A DNA stretch of 64,000 nucleotides from Crocinitomicaceae bacterium (lineage in GTDB: Bacteria; Bacteroidota; Bacteroidia; Flavobacteriales_D; Crocinitomicaceae): NCBI GenBank assembly GCA_016719925.1, contig JADJYC010000008.1, positions 1 to 64,000 of the forward strand, given 5' to 3'. The translations under genes were made by a program, and so were the position numbers. This document shows, piece after piece, positions 28,515-38,800 of this stretch. Numbering within the stretch: the first letter of the stretch is position 1; every line of letters starts with the position of its first letter. The notes beneath the pieces are model-generated. The model was not told where the DNA came from. It made no database searches and saw only the letters and a list, made by a program, of their open reading frames with translations.

Positions 28515-28690
28515 TTTCTTTTCATTTTTTCTGCTCCCCGCTTGCTTTCATCTGGAAACAAACCTTGTAATTCCGTTTTCGATTCGGCTGAAAAATGCAA
28601 TTCAGAAATGAGAATTGCGCGTACGTTTTGATGATGTAAATTTAAATGATTTTTTGACTTTATGCTCAATCTGATATTATGATTTATGCA
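28511..28690 (-). pseudogene. C-terminal remnant of a gene formerly upstream of RhuM
   Basis: The minus strand stays open in one frame here and reads SIKSKNHLNLHHQNVRA, ILISELHFSAESKTELQG and LFPDESKRGAEKMKRK before a TGA that overlaps the RhuM start (ATGA). There is no start codon, and the frame runs into the 40-bp repeat at 28692, so the N-terminal part appears to have been lost at that junction. The family cannot be named from so little. Confidence 0.5.
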
Positions 28691-28691
28691 A

Positions 28692-28731
28692 TGATTTGCA
28701 GAAAGATTGGTTGATGAGAAAGACGGTGGTT
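28692..28731. repeat. 40-bp direct repeat, right copy
   Basis: Exact copy of 27390-27429. After it the sequence reads TCTTATCCGTATCTCAT, which may be the original continuation of the GNAT gene end before the intervening DNA arrived. The next gene (stop at 28767) is on the minus strand. Confidence 0.9.
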
Positions 28732-28766
28732 TCTTATCCGTATCTCATATTGAAAAAATCACTAAA

Positions 28767-29081
28767 TCAAACCTTCAGCAACCGGTCAAACAAATCCTGC
28801 GTTTGGTTAAATCCACTTTGCACAACCGGTAAAGCAAATACTTTTATTTTCTGATCGGGATCAAGCGTTCGCAGCTCTTCCATGATTTTATTGAAGAGCA
28901 GACTTTTGGTGATGGCCGTGAGCTGCACACATTTTCTTTTTACCACCTGATCATGCTCCAGGCACAGGGTGTGGATTTCTTTTAGTTCAACCATTTCTAG
29001 AACCAGTTTTTCCTGACTGAGTTTTTGAACAATGGGGTAGGTGAGATTTTCATCTTCGTATTGCAGATTGAGTTGGATCAT
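28767..29081 (-). CDS. Small hypothetical protein, last gene of the export operon
   Basis: A 104-residue protein that overlaps the stop of the TolC-like gene by 4 bases, so it is coupled to that operon. It contains IQLNLQYEDENLTYPIVQKL and RTLDPDQKIKVFALPVVQSG and looks soluble, mixed alpha/beta. No family recognised. It could modulate or assist the export complex; that is inferred from position only. Confidence 0.55.
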   Translation of the reverse strand: MIQLNLQYEDENLTYPIVQKLSQEKLVLEMVELKEIHTLCLEHDQVVKRKCVQLTAITKSLLFNKIMEELRTLDPDQKIKVFALPVVQSGFNQTQDLFDRLLKV

Positions 29082-30486
29082 AATTGTTGGTGTAAAATAG
29101 CAAGTGAATAGTAATGATAGATTTCGCTGATTTGATTTTGTGCCGTGTATTCAATGAGTTTGAGTTTGGAATTGATCATGTCCATTTCACGTGAATTAAC
29201 CATAAATAGAGAACTTTCACCAATGGAAAATAATTGGGTTTCGGCCTGAAACAAAGCGGTGTAATTGGCGGTTACATTTTGCCAAACCGTTACCTGATCA
29301 GCGCTGTTTTTGCAGTTGTTGCCGGCGGTGAATTGATTCAAGGCAAGTTCTGTATGCAACATGGATTCGGTCATCATCATGTCTTCCATTTTTAATTTTG
29401 TTTCTTTCAACTCGTTGCGCTGCTGCTGATAAAAAAGTGGCGAACTGAATTCAAATCCCCAGGTATAATTATTCCATGAAACGGAATTTGCACTAGCGCC
29501 ATTGACGGGCTCTGTGATAAAATTGTATTTGAGATCAAGTTGTGGTTTTAGCTGCTCCTGCCGGTATTTTTTTTCAAGGGTCAGATAATCCATTTTATTC
29601 TGAACCATTAACATTTTCGGATGATGCATCAACAGGCTGTCTTTTTCTTTGATGGATAAAAACGCAGGTTCATTCAGCGGCGTGGTTTCAAAATGAACCG
29701 GAAAAATCTGATCAGACATTTCAAGCGGAATAAATCCATCGGTCCATAAAAAAGTAGAAACCAATTTTCCTTGTTTTCAAAATCTGTTTTTGAATTGATA
29801 AAACCCAGGTATCTGTTTTGCATGTGAATGCCGGCTTCTACCGTATCAATAAATGGACGGTCGCCCGCCAGCGCGGAATTTTTGACAGCCATGTAGCGCG
29901 CTGATGCCGTGTTAAACGCTGATTCGTAAATCAGCATAGCGTTGTACGCATTGTACCAGTTCCAGTAGGCAACAGATGCATCCAAAAGCAGTTCATTCAG
30001 CAGCATTTGTTTTTCATACGAACTGGCTTGAGCATATAAATCTGCTTTTTTAAATTCAAACATGCGGTAATCAATAAATAAATCACGCCCAACCGGAATA
30101 GAAACACCGGCATACATTAATCCATTCTGAGGCAAGGTTCGCTCCGGATTCAGATAATCGCCGGCATTGAAATCATATCCGCTATACACTTCAATTCCAA
30201 ACCAGGCAGGTATTTTCATCTGCGCACCAAAAAGCTGATAGTATTCTGATTGCTCAAAATATTTTTGACTTAAAGATGAGCTGAGTACCGGATCAAAATT
30301 TCCTTTTTCAGCTGCAAATTGTTTTTCTGCAATTTCTACTTTGATGTTTGCTTTGCGCACCATGGGGTGATTGGTTTTTACAAGCTGCAAAAAAGTTTCT
30401 GGTGTCATCACCACGCTGCTGTCTGTTTGACCAAACAGCACAAACTGACAGGTAAAAAATATCAGAATTAAACTACTTCTTTTCAT
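29078..30486 (-). CDS. TolC-family outer membrane efflux protein (frameshifted)
   Basis: Signal peptide (SLILIFFTCQFVLFGQ) then the paired helical/strand repeats of TolC proteins: TPETFLQLVKTNHPMVRKAN, IPVGRDLFIDYRMFEFKKAD, then LLDASVAYWNWYNAYNAMLI. The frame breaks near 29758-29760 after ENW; in the other frame it continues STFLWTDGFIPLEMS, and the second repeat follows (MLMVQNKMDYLTLEKKYRQE, LKPQLDLKYNF). The rebuilt length is about 470 aa. It forms the outer membrane channel of the HlyD/ABC export system encoded upstream. Confidence 0.8.
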
Positions 30487-31834
30487 GCTTCACAATTTTT
30501 TCTGAATCAGAAGATGTTTTATAATAGTCCGGCGGAAATCCATTTATTTTGCGCCACATTTCATACCAAACCGGTACATCTTTCAACAACAACATACTCT
30601 CAGCGCCTGAACCAATACGCAATCCATCAGGCCACGGAATGTCTGTCGGATCGGGCACAACCAGCACGCGGTAGTTTCCGTTTTCACTGGTAAAATTATC
30701 CATGGCGTAAACAATACCACCGTATGTTCCATAGCTTGAATTAGGCCATCCTGAAAACACAATAGCCGGCCATCCGTCAAATTGAATTCGCACTTTTTGT
30801 CCTTTTTCAATCAAAGGCAAATTCATGGGGCGCACATACATTTCTATTGCCAGATCATAATTTGCCGGCATAATACTTACCAGCGGTGTTCCTTCTTTTA
30901 CAATCTCTCCAATACCTGATTGCAGCACTTTGGTGATATAACAATCCTGCGGCGCAGTGACAAAATAATATTGTTGTCTGATCTGATAATTCTGATATTG
31001 ATTTTCTGACTTGGTTACTTTGGCAGATGCATCCAGCTTATTATACATGGCTGAATTTATTTCTGATTCCACTTTGTGAATTTCATAATCATAATTGGTG
31101 CGCACGCTGAACAATTCCACTTCTGCATTGATCAATTCATTTTGTGTAGAGAGCAATTGATTTTCTGCTGAGATGACTTCAGCCATGGCATTTTGCATGG
31201 CTAAATTTCTATTCTCTAATTCTGTCAATGATTTCAAACCCTGATCATACAATGAAGATGCACGGTTGTATTGATCTTCAGCCGTCTTAAATTTTATTTC
31301 AGCGGCTTCATATTTGATACTGTCACTGCTCACCTTCAGCAAAGCCTGTTTGTATTTATTTTTTGCCTGTTCTTGTTTTAACTGGCTGGTTTTTTTCAAG
31401 GCATTGAGTTGTGATTGAAGTGCCATTATTTTTTTGTCATAGCTTACAATTCCTTCCTGCTGAAAATCGATCTGATCCTGCGTGCGCTCCAAAAGCTGCG
31501 GGTCAAAATATTCATCTTTCACTTCAGAGATGTACGCAATGGTGTCTCCTTTTTTGACAAACTGTCCTTCTTGCACAAACCAGGTTTCAATTCGTCCTGC
31601 TATCACTGAGTGAATGGTTTGCGGGCGCTGCTCAGGCTGCAGAGCAATCACGTTTCCTCCTGACCGGATATTCTGTGTCCAGGGTAAAAACAAAACCACC
31701 AGCATAATCACGCTGAAAATGTAAAGTACTTTCAGAACAGATCGTGTTCCCTTTTTTTTCAGGGTTGACTGAAGGGAAGAGAATTTCTCTTTGGAAATAT
31801 GTTGTTCTATTTTATTTGAAGATATGTTTAGCAT
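30473..31834 (-). CDS. HlyD-family membrane fusion protein
   Basis: A 453-residue protein with one N-terminal membrane anchor (about residues 38-53, YIFSVIMLVVLFLPW), a lipoyl/biotinyl-like half (HSVIAGRIETWFVQEGQ, FVKKGDTIAYI), a long alpha-helical hairpin (about 120-275), then the second lipoyl half (FVTAPQDCYITKVLQSGIGE) and the beta-barrel domain. It bridges the inner membrane ABC protein and the TolC-like channel. Overlaps the TolC gene by 14 bases and follows the ABC gene by 11 bases, forming a single operon. Confidence 0.85.
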   Translation of the reverse strand: MLNISSNKIEQHISKEKFSSLQSTLKKKGTRSVLKVLYIFSVIMLVVLFLPWTQNIRSGGNVIALQPEQRPQTIHSVIAGRIETWFVQEGQFVKKGDTIAYISEVKDEYFDPQLLERTQDQIDFQQEGIVSYDKKIMALQSQLNALKKTSQLKQEQAKNKYKQALLKVSSDSIKYEAAEIKFKTAEDQYNRASSLYDQGLKSLTELENRNLAMQNAMAEVISAENQLLSTQNELINAEVELFSVRTNYDYEIHKVESEINSAMYNKLDASAKVTKSENQYQNYQIRQQYYFVTAPQDCYITKVLQSGIGEIVKEGTPLVSIMPANYDLAIEMYVRPMNLPLIEKGQKVRIQFDGWPAIVFSGWPNSSYGTYGGIVYAMDNFTSENGNYRVLVVPDPTDIPWPDGLRIGSGAESMLLLKDVPVWYEMWRKINGFPPDYYKTSSDSEKIVKHEKK

Positions 31835-31845
31835 ATTTCAGGTTT

Positions 31846-33524
31846 TTAGGAAATTTTTTTAATAGTTCCGTTATCCGTATAAATGATTGTTTTAATTCCG
31901 CTGATCAAATCAATATCTGAGCTTGAAGCTACAACGGTGCAGTTTTCAAGTGATGACAGTATTTTGCAGATTTTCGATCTGACGTCAGCGTCTTCAGGCA
32001 AAGCATCCAGATTTACTGCCAGCAATTTTGGATAATGTACAAGCGCTCTTGCAAGCAATATTTTTTTACGCGTTGAAGAGGAGAGTTCAATTCCGTTTAC
32101 TGACAATGGCGTATGATATCCATTTTCAAAATTCTGAATTACGGAATCAAGCAAAACTGCACGTGCTGCCTTCATGGCTTCTTTCAATCCCATACCCGGC
32201 CTACCAAGCGTAATATTTTCGAGAATGGTTCCGTAGAAAATGGTTTCCTGACCTGAGTAAACGCCTACTTTGGATTTCATCTGTTCATACGAAACAGCCT
32301 TTACAGATAAACCGCAATATTTTAAAAGACCGGAATAATTATCGTTGTTACCGGCCAGAATATGAAAAAGCATTTCGCGGTTGTCTTCATTTTCCCTTGA
32401 AGGAGTAATTTACTTCCTGAAGCTGCATGAAGATTGTATACCAATTTTTCAGTTTTGTTTGGTTCATTGTTATGCAAGGCAAGATTTTCTATTGTAAGTT
32501 CAGCACCTGAATCATCACAAAATTCCATTTTCATTTTATCATCCGCCTGTTCAATATCCATATCAGTTACAAAACCTATTTTCTCTAGAGCGGTTAACAC
32601 GTCATAAATATTTCTCATAGTGAGAATGAGTTTTTCTACAGATGACATCATCAGCAAAATGATAATCTCCGCGGCCACAAACTGACCGATATTCATTTGC
32701 TGCTGAATCACCAGTAAACCTCCAATCAAAAGCAAACCACCAATGATCAATACTTTAAAAATGACCAGCAGCCAGTACTGTCTTTTGAGAATATTAAAAT
32801 GTTTTTCTCTGGCGTCCACATAATTGTTCAGGTGATCATTGGTTTTATTCATCGGGTGATCAGGATAACCGGCTGATTTAAATGAACCCGCAGCCCGGCC
32901 GATTTCCTGAAGCCAGAAAATGAGTTTGTATTTGTGTTTGGATTCTTCCAGACTGGTTTGCAATCCGCGCTGAACGGTGAATCTGAACAGTACATAAATC
33001 ACTAAAAAACTGAATGCTATGTAAATAATAAAAAACGGGTGATAAAAAGAAAGTACAAGCATTCCAAAAGCGATTTGCACAATGGCAGATGAAAAATCAA
33101 TTAATATTTTGGTTATTCCTTTTTGAAGAGAAATGGTTTCAACAAAACGGTTTGCCAGTTCAGGCAGAAAGAATTTTTTCTTGACTGTTTCAGACAATCG
33201 CGGTAAGCGATAAGCAAATTCAAAAGAAGCGCGTGAAAATATTTTCTGCTCGATATTTTCAGTAATCCGCATCTGATAAATACTCATCAAACCTGAAAGA
33301 AAAACGGCTGCCAGTACAAAAGAGGTCAGTATGATCCAGGAGGTGCTGACCTGTCCGCCCTGAATAAAATTAATGATGGATTGAATACCCAGGGGTAATG
33401 CAAGATATATGAGTCCATTAAAAATGGCATAGATATAAAGTGCAGATATCTCTGACTTGTCCGGCTTTAACAGCATCCAGAAGCGTTGGCCGGGACTGAT
33501 TGATTTGTTTCCTGTCTGTGACAT
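31846..33524 (-). CDS. ABC transporter, fused permease and degenerate nucleotide-binding domain (frameshifted)
   Basis: An ABC exporter with an N-terminal membrane domain of about six helices (YIYAIFNGLIYLALPLGIQS and on) and a C-terminal nucleotide-binding domain. The frame breaks at a T4 run at 32390-32393 near the Walker A position; the joined protein has LLLQGxNEDNREMLFHILAG in place of GxxGxGKST. The other signatures are also off: LSSSTRKKILLARAL for the LSGGQ loop, and KLLAVNLDALPEDADV for the Walker B/D-loop. The Q-loop region VGVYSGQETIFYGTILENI is ABC-like. So ATP hydrolysis by this domain is doubtful. Predicted partner of the HlyD and TolC proteins. Confidence 0.75.
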
Positions 33525-33553
33525 GGTATGCGTTGTTTAGTATATCTTGTAAC

Positions 33554-33595
33554 AAAGATAGTAATAAATTGTTCAATGATAGTATTACTATCTTT
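33554..33595. promoter_or_regulatory. Inverted repeat, probable TetR-type operator
   Basis: Perfect 12-base arms AAAGATAGTAAT and ATTACTATCTTT, 18 bases apart, sit in the divergent gap between the ABC operon (start 33524, minus) and the TetR-family gene (start 33651, plus). Such a palindrome is the expected site for a dimeric regulator of both transcripts. Confidence 0.6.
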
Positions 33596-33619
33596 CTATA
33601 GCGTAATAATATTTATTTA

Positions 33620-33627
33620 TATATTTG
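33620..33627 (+). promoter_or_regulatory. Bacteroidota-type -7 promoter element upstream of the TetR gene
   Basis: TATATTTG matches the TAnnTTTG -7 element of Bacteroidota promoters and lies 23 bases upstream of the ATG at 33651. No clear -33 TTTG is present at the right spacing, so the call rests on the -7 element alone. Confidence 0.5.
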
Positions 33628-33650
33628 CACTATTCGCATATAAATTCCTT

Positions 33651-34346
33651 ATGAGACTACATTTTCAGATCAACATAAGTGAGGCGCTGTACCTCAAAAA
33701 CCCTGAGGAATCAGACCTTGGGCGTAAGATCATCAAACACAGCATTGAACTCATCCACGATTACGGGTTTGAGTATTTTACCTTTAAAAAGCTGGCAGAA
33801 TATATTGGGACAACCGAAGCCGGCATTTACCGGTATTTTGAAAATAAGCACCGGTTGCTGCTATATATAGTATCATGGTATTGGAACTGGTTATCATTGC
33901 AGATCGTCTTTCAGACCAATAATATTAAAGATCCTGCCCTGCGTTTGAAAAAAGTGCTCAATCTGCTTGCCGCAGAAGTAGAAGATGACGACAGCACGCT
34001 TTATGTAAATGAGTCACTGCTTCATCAGATTGTTATTTCAGAAGGAAGCAAAGCCTACCTGACCAATCACGTTGAAGCTGATAATAAGTTGCAGATTTTT
34101 AAACCCTATAAAGATCTGAACGCAGCAATCAGTGAAATGATTTCAGCCTGCAATCCAAAATACAAATACCCTCGCTCACTTGCTACTACCATTATTGAAA
34201 TGGCACACTTTCAGAATTTTTTTATGCATCATCTTCCTTCACTGACAGATTTTGCAAAAGAGAAAAATGATTCACGCATAGTTGCCTTTTTAACTGACCT
34301 GGTTTTTGCCGCAATTCAAACCAACACCAAAGGCAAAAAGGAATAA
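33651..34346 (+). CDS. TetR-family transcriptional regulator
   Basis: Start chosen at 33651 because the region before it in the same frame is hydrophobic and AT-rich and overlaps the promoter. The N-terminal HTH reads IKHSIELIHDYGFEYFTFKK then LAEYIGTTEAGIYRYFENKH, the TetR signature. The rest is an all-helical ligand-binding/dimer domain with LLHQIVISEG. It is divergent from the ABC/HlyD/TolC operon with an inverted repeat in between, so it likely represses or activates that operon. Confidence 0.8.
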   Translation: MRLHFQINISEALYLKNPEESDLGRKIIKHSIELIHDYGFEYFTFKKLAEYIGTTEAGIYRYFENKHRLLLYIVSWYWNWLSLQIVFQTNNIKDPALRLKKVLNLLAAEVEDDDSTLYVNESLLHQIVISEGSKAYLTNHVEADNKLQIFKPYKDLNAAISEMISACNPKYKYPRSLATTIIEMAHFQNFFMHHLPSLTDFAKEKNDSRIVAFLTDLVFAAIQTNTKGKKE

Positions 34347-34351
34347 AAGAA

Positions 34352-35378
34352 TTATTCCAGGATGTAATACAGTTTTGTCAGCACTGAATCCATTGTTGAA
34401 ACCGTCATTGGATCAGTAACATATTCTTCAATTCTTACAGAAGGTTTTTTCGGATTTGCAAGCAGGTATTGATCCATTGCCATGTGAGCCATCCAGATGT
34501 TTTCATATGCTCCGTAATAATCAATACACAACGCTTCTGTTCTTTCAAAATCAAAACGTTCAACACGCTGATCAGATTTGGTATTTGTAAGCAAAACCGG
34601 AATTGCGGGAACAAGTTCACAACGTCCTGAAACATCATCCCAGCTATAGGTGATACAAACAGGTGCGCCGGTCATTTCAATTTTATTTTTTTCCATGAAC
34701 GTCATGATCTCTCCGTAAGCTGTTGAAAACAAAGAGGAATCAATCGCGGTGATCAGCGTATCAAAACGAATTCCCAAATATTGCGTCGCTGGTCTGACCA
34801 CCGTTTGAATTTCGGAATTTGAGGCATTGCCGTCAGCGCAAGTTGTTGTGTTAACGAATCCAGTTTATTTAATCCTGTTTCAAAATCTTTTCCCATCATA
34901 TCATCCATACTCATAAATAACATGGTGATTGGTCTGAATAAAAACGGAATGTTTCCTTCATCCGTCCAGCTCACATTTGTTTTTTCTCCGCTTGATGTCA
35001 AAGTAAATGCACCGGTAGAAACTGAATTCATTTCAACAAAAGTCAATTCATACCCTATTTTTCATTGGGAATTAATTCAGTCAAAACAATTTTTCCTTCT
35101 CCTACTTTTTCAGGATCTCCTTTCCACGTCATACTTGAACCGACATCACCATCATTTCCGCCAAAAGTCCATACTGCGTTGGTGTCCATTGTAGCCCAGG
35201 CCGTCCAGCTATTCCAGTTTTTCAAATGACTTATCTGACCGTAAATAATTTCAACCGGAGCAGCCATGTCTTTCTTACGCTCTACTTTATAGGTTGATGC
35301 GCCAAACAAAGCAACCAGACAATAAATTCCAACCAGAGAAAGTACTGTGATAAGTGTCCATTTTAAAAATCTTTTCAT
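34352..35378 (-). CDS. SRPBCC plus GyrI-like effector-binding domain protein (two frameshifts)
   Basis: N-terminal membrane anchor (KWTLITVLSLVGIYCLVALF), then an SRPBCC/START-like domain (MAAPVEIIYGQISHLKNWN). The frame breaks in the T5 run at 35058-35062; adding one base gives NEKIGYELTFVEMN. After a second break at the T3 run 34810-34812 the GyrI/AraC effector-binding half follows: PATQYLGIRFDTL and ALCIDYYGAYENIW, ending at 34352. Rebuilt length is about 342 aa. Such proteins bind small hydrophobic ligands. Convergent with the TetR gene (5 bases apart). Confidence 0.7.
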
Positions 35379-35419
35379 CTGTGTTTTTTATAAATACTAA
35401 ATCCCCACACACCAGCATT

Positions 35420-35447
35420 TCCCTCTGTCCTTAGCCCTTTGTCCTAT
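35420..35447. repeat. Copy of the dispersed word CCCTTTGTCC / GGGCTAAGG
   Basis: The gap 35379-35456 carries CCCTCTGTCCTTAGCCC followed by TTTGTCCTATGCCC, the reverse complement of the GGGCTAAGGACAAAGGG words near 7240 and 55740. It lies between the SRPBCC gene start and the DUF3467 stop. Confidence 0.65.
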
Positions 35448-35456
35448 GCCCTCAAA

Positions 35457-35780
35457 CTAAGCTTCATTAATCGGTCCGCCAAAATTCATCGGAATCACAT
35501 GTCCCATTGGTCCGTGTTCTTTGATGGGTCCGTGAACACTTTCATATTTGCCAACATTTTCATTCAGCGCACGCATGAGTTTTTTTGCATTCTCCGGAGA
35601 GACAATTATTCGTGATCTCACTTTTCCTTTTGGAACACCCGGCATCAGCTGGATAAAATCCAGAATAAACTCGGTAGGCGAATGTGTAATTACTGAAAGG
35701 TTGGAATAAATTCCGCCCGCTACTTCTTCAGGCAATTCAATATTTAATTGATTCTGTGGTTTTTCGTTTTCTTTGCTCAT
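35457..35780 (-). CDS. DUF3467 family protein
   Basis: A 107-residue protein with the family pattern: LNIELPEEVAGGIYSNLSVI, THSPTEFILDFIQLMPGVPK and KVRSRIIVSPENAKKLMRAL. DUF3467 genes commonly follow rpoC in Bacteroidota. A role at RNA polymerase is suspected but not shown. It is separated from rpoC by a strong hairpin (35796-35832). Confidence 0.85.
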   Translation of the reverse strand: MSKENEKPQNQLNIELPEEVAGGIYSNLSVITHSPTEFILDFIQLMPGVPKGKVRSRIIVSPENAKKLMRALNENVGKYESVHGPIKEHGPMGHVIPMNFGGPINEA

Positions 35781-35795
35781 AAATTCTTAAAGCTA

Positions 35796-35832
35796 AAAAA
35801 AGCGTCCGGCATTTGACTGCGGGACGCTTTTT
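35796..35832 (-). terminator. Rho-independent terminator after rpoC
   Basis: Stem AGCGTCC (35801-35807) and GGACGCT (35822-35828) with A/T runs on both sides, so it reads as a terminator on either strand; on the minus strand it follows the rpoC stop at 35851 and precedes DUF3467. Confidence 0.7.
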
Positions 35833-35850
35833 GATTTTTACGTTTTTTGT

Positions 35851-38800
35851 TTAGTTTGACATCAGTTCTTCGTATTCTTCCTGATTTCCTACTACGATAT
35901 TCTGGAATTGTCTGAATCCTGTTCCTGCCGGTATTTTGTGTCCGACAATTACGTTTTCTTTCAATCCTAACAGGTAATCTTCTTTTCCATTCAGTGCTGC
36001 TTCATTCAGAACTTTTGTTGTTTCCTGGAACGATGCTGCTGAAATGAATGAACGTGTCTGCAACGATGCTTTGGTAATACCCTGCAGCAATGGCGTTGAA
36101 GTTGCAGGAACCGCATCACGTGCTTCAATGAGTTTTTTGTCTTTACGTTTCAGCGTAGAGTTCTCATCTCTTAGTTTACGCGCTGTGATAATTTGTCCTG
36201 CTTTTATTCCTTCTGATTCACCAGCGTCTATGACAACTTTCTTACCGTAAAGTGCATCATTCTCTTCAAAGAAATCAGCTTTATGTATTGATTGTCCTTC
36301 CAGGAATTTAGTATCGCCTGCCTCTTCAATTTCTACCTTCAACATCATTTGACGAACAATCACTTCAAAATGTTTGTCATTGATTTTTACACCCTGCAAA
36401 CGGTATACTTCCTGAATTTCATTAACCAGATATTCTTGTACAGCTGTTGGTCCTTTGATGTTCAGAATATCTTTTGGAGTTATTGCTCCGTCTGATAATG
36501 ACTGACCTGCTCTCACAAAATCATTTTCCTGAACAAGAATGTGTTTGGACAATGGAACAAGATAACGTCTTACTTCTCCTGTTTTTGACTCAACTACAAT
36601 CTCGCGGTTACCACGTTTTACTTTACCGTAAGTTACGATACCGTCAATCTCAGCAACTACTGCCGGATTTGAAGGATTACGTGCCTCAAACAATTCCGTT
36701 ACACGTGGAAGACCTCCCGTGATATCTCCGGATTTACCAGAAACTCTTGGAATCTTCACAAGGATTGTACCTGCTTCAATTTTATCTCCCTGATTTACCA
36801 CAATGTGTGCGTTAACCGGTAAGTTGTATGAGCGAATAATTTCTTTTGATTTTCCTCCCTCAATAATTGAAACTGTTGGAATGGTTTTCTTGTTTTTATT
36901 TTCAGTGATTACTTTTTCAGTAAATCCGGTTTGCTCATCGATCTCTTCACGGAAAGTTTCACCTTCTGTAATGTTTTCAAATTGAACAACTCCTTTAACA
37001 TCCGAAAGAATTACCGCATTGTACGGATCCCACTTACAGATTACATCTCCTTTTTTAACTTTTGAATTATTTTCAGCAACAAGGATTGATCCGTATGGAA
37101 CGTTTGCAGTCATTAAAATAATTCCGGTGCGAGAATCCGTAATTTTTGCTTCAGCTGAACGACCGATAACTACCAGTACGTTTTTACCGTCTTTATCTTT
37201 TGTAGGAATTGTTTTCAATTCCTCAATATCCAGATTACCTTCAAATTTAGCCTTGATATCAGCTTCTTCAGCAATGTTTGCGGCAGTACCACCGACGTGG
37301 AATGTACGGAGTGTTAACTGTGTCCCCGGCTCACCAATTGACTGAGCAGCAATTACACCAACCGCGTCACCCATCACCGCCATCAGACTGGTAGAAAGGT
37401 TACGTCCATAACATTTTGCGCAAACACCACGTTTCATTTCACAAGATAAAACTGAACGCAATTCAACGCTTTCAATTTCTGATTCTTCAATCAGTTTTGC
37501 CGCTGTTTCAGTTACTTCTTCTCCCGCTCCGATGATCAATTCATCTGAACCTGGTTTGAAAACGTTATGCACTGTTACACGTCCAAGAATTCTGTCATAC
37601 AATGATTCAACGATATCATCGCTTTTCTTCAGCGCAGAAACTACAACCCCGCGCAAAGTACCGCAATCTTCTTCATTGATTACAACGTCTTGGGCAACGT
37701 CAACCAAACGACGTGTCAGATAACCTGCATCCGCTGTTTTCAAAGCCGTATCAGCAAGACCTTTACGGGCACCGTGAGTAGAAATAAAGTACTCAAGTAC
37801 CGACAATCCCTCTTTAAAGTTTGAAAGAATCGGGTTCTCGATAATATCCTGAGATGATGCACCTGATTTTTGTGGTTTCGCCATCAAACCTCTCATTCCT
37901 GAAAGCTGACGGATTTGTTCTTTTGATCCACGTGCACCTGAATCCATCATCATATAAATTGAGTTGAAACCTTGCTGATCTTTAATCAGACGCTCCATCA
38001 GTTTAGATGTAAGACGGGTATTTGTGTGTGTCCAGATATCAATGATCTGATTGTAACGCTCGTTGTTTGTAATGAGACCCATGTTATAGTTCATCATTAC
38101 TTCTTCAACTTCTTTATTTGCTGTTTCAATCATTTCATCTTTTTCAGCCGGGATAATAACGTCATCCAGATTGAAAGACAATCCTCCGCGGAATGCCATG
38201 GTAAATCCAAGATTTTTAATATCATCCAGGAATTGTGCTGCTTTCGCGGTTCCGCATACAGCAAGAACTTTAGAGATGATATCACGAAGCGCTTTTTTAG
38301 TTAATACGTCATTGATAAAACCGCACTCATCCGGAACAAGTTCATTAAACAGAACGCGTCCGCATGTTGATTCAATCAACTTAGTAACGATGTTTCCATT
38401 TTCATCCAGATCATTTGTACGAACTTTGATAGCAGCATGTAAATCCAGTTTTCCTTCGTTACGTGCAATAATCACTTCTTCCGGTGAATAGAAGGTCATT
38501 CCTTCTCCTTTCACTTTTACATCACCAGCTGTCTTTTTCAGTTTAGTGATATAGTACAATCCAAGAACCATGTCCTGAGAAGGTACCGTGATAGGTGCGC
38601 CGTTAGCTGAGTTACGGATGTTGTGTGAAGCAAGCATCAGAATCTGAGCTTCCAAAATTGCGGCGTTTCCAAGTGGAACGTGTACCGCCATCTGGTCACC
38701 ATCAAAATCCGCGTTGAACGCTGTACACACCAACGGGTGCAAACGAATCGCTTTTCCTGCAATCAATTTAGGTTGGAAAGCCTGAATACCCAATCTGTGC

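Noticed and set aside
34352..35378. Three separate small genes
   Set aside because: The three pieces join into one SRPBCC plus GyrI-like protein with one added base at each of two runs.
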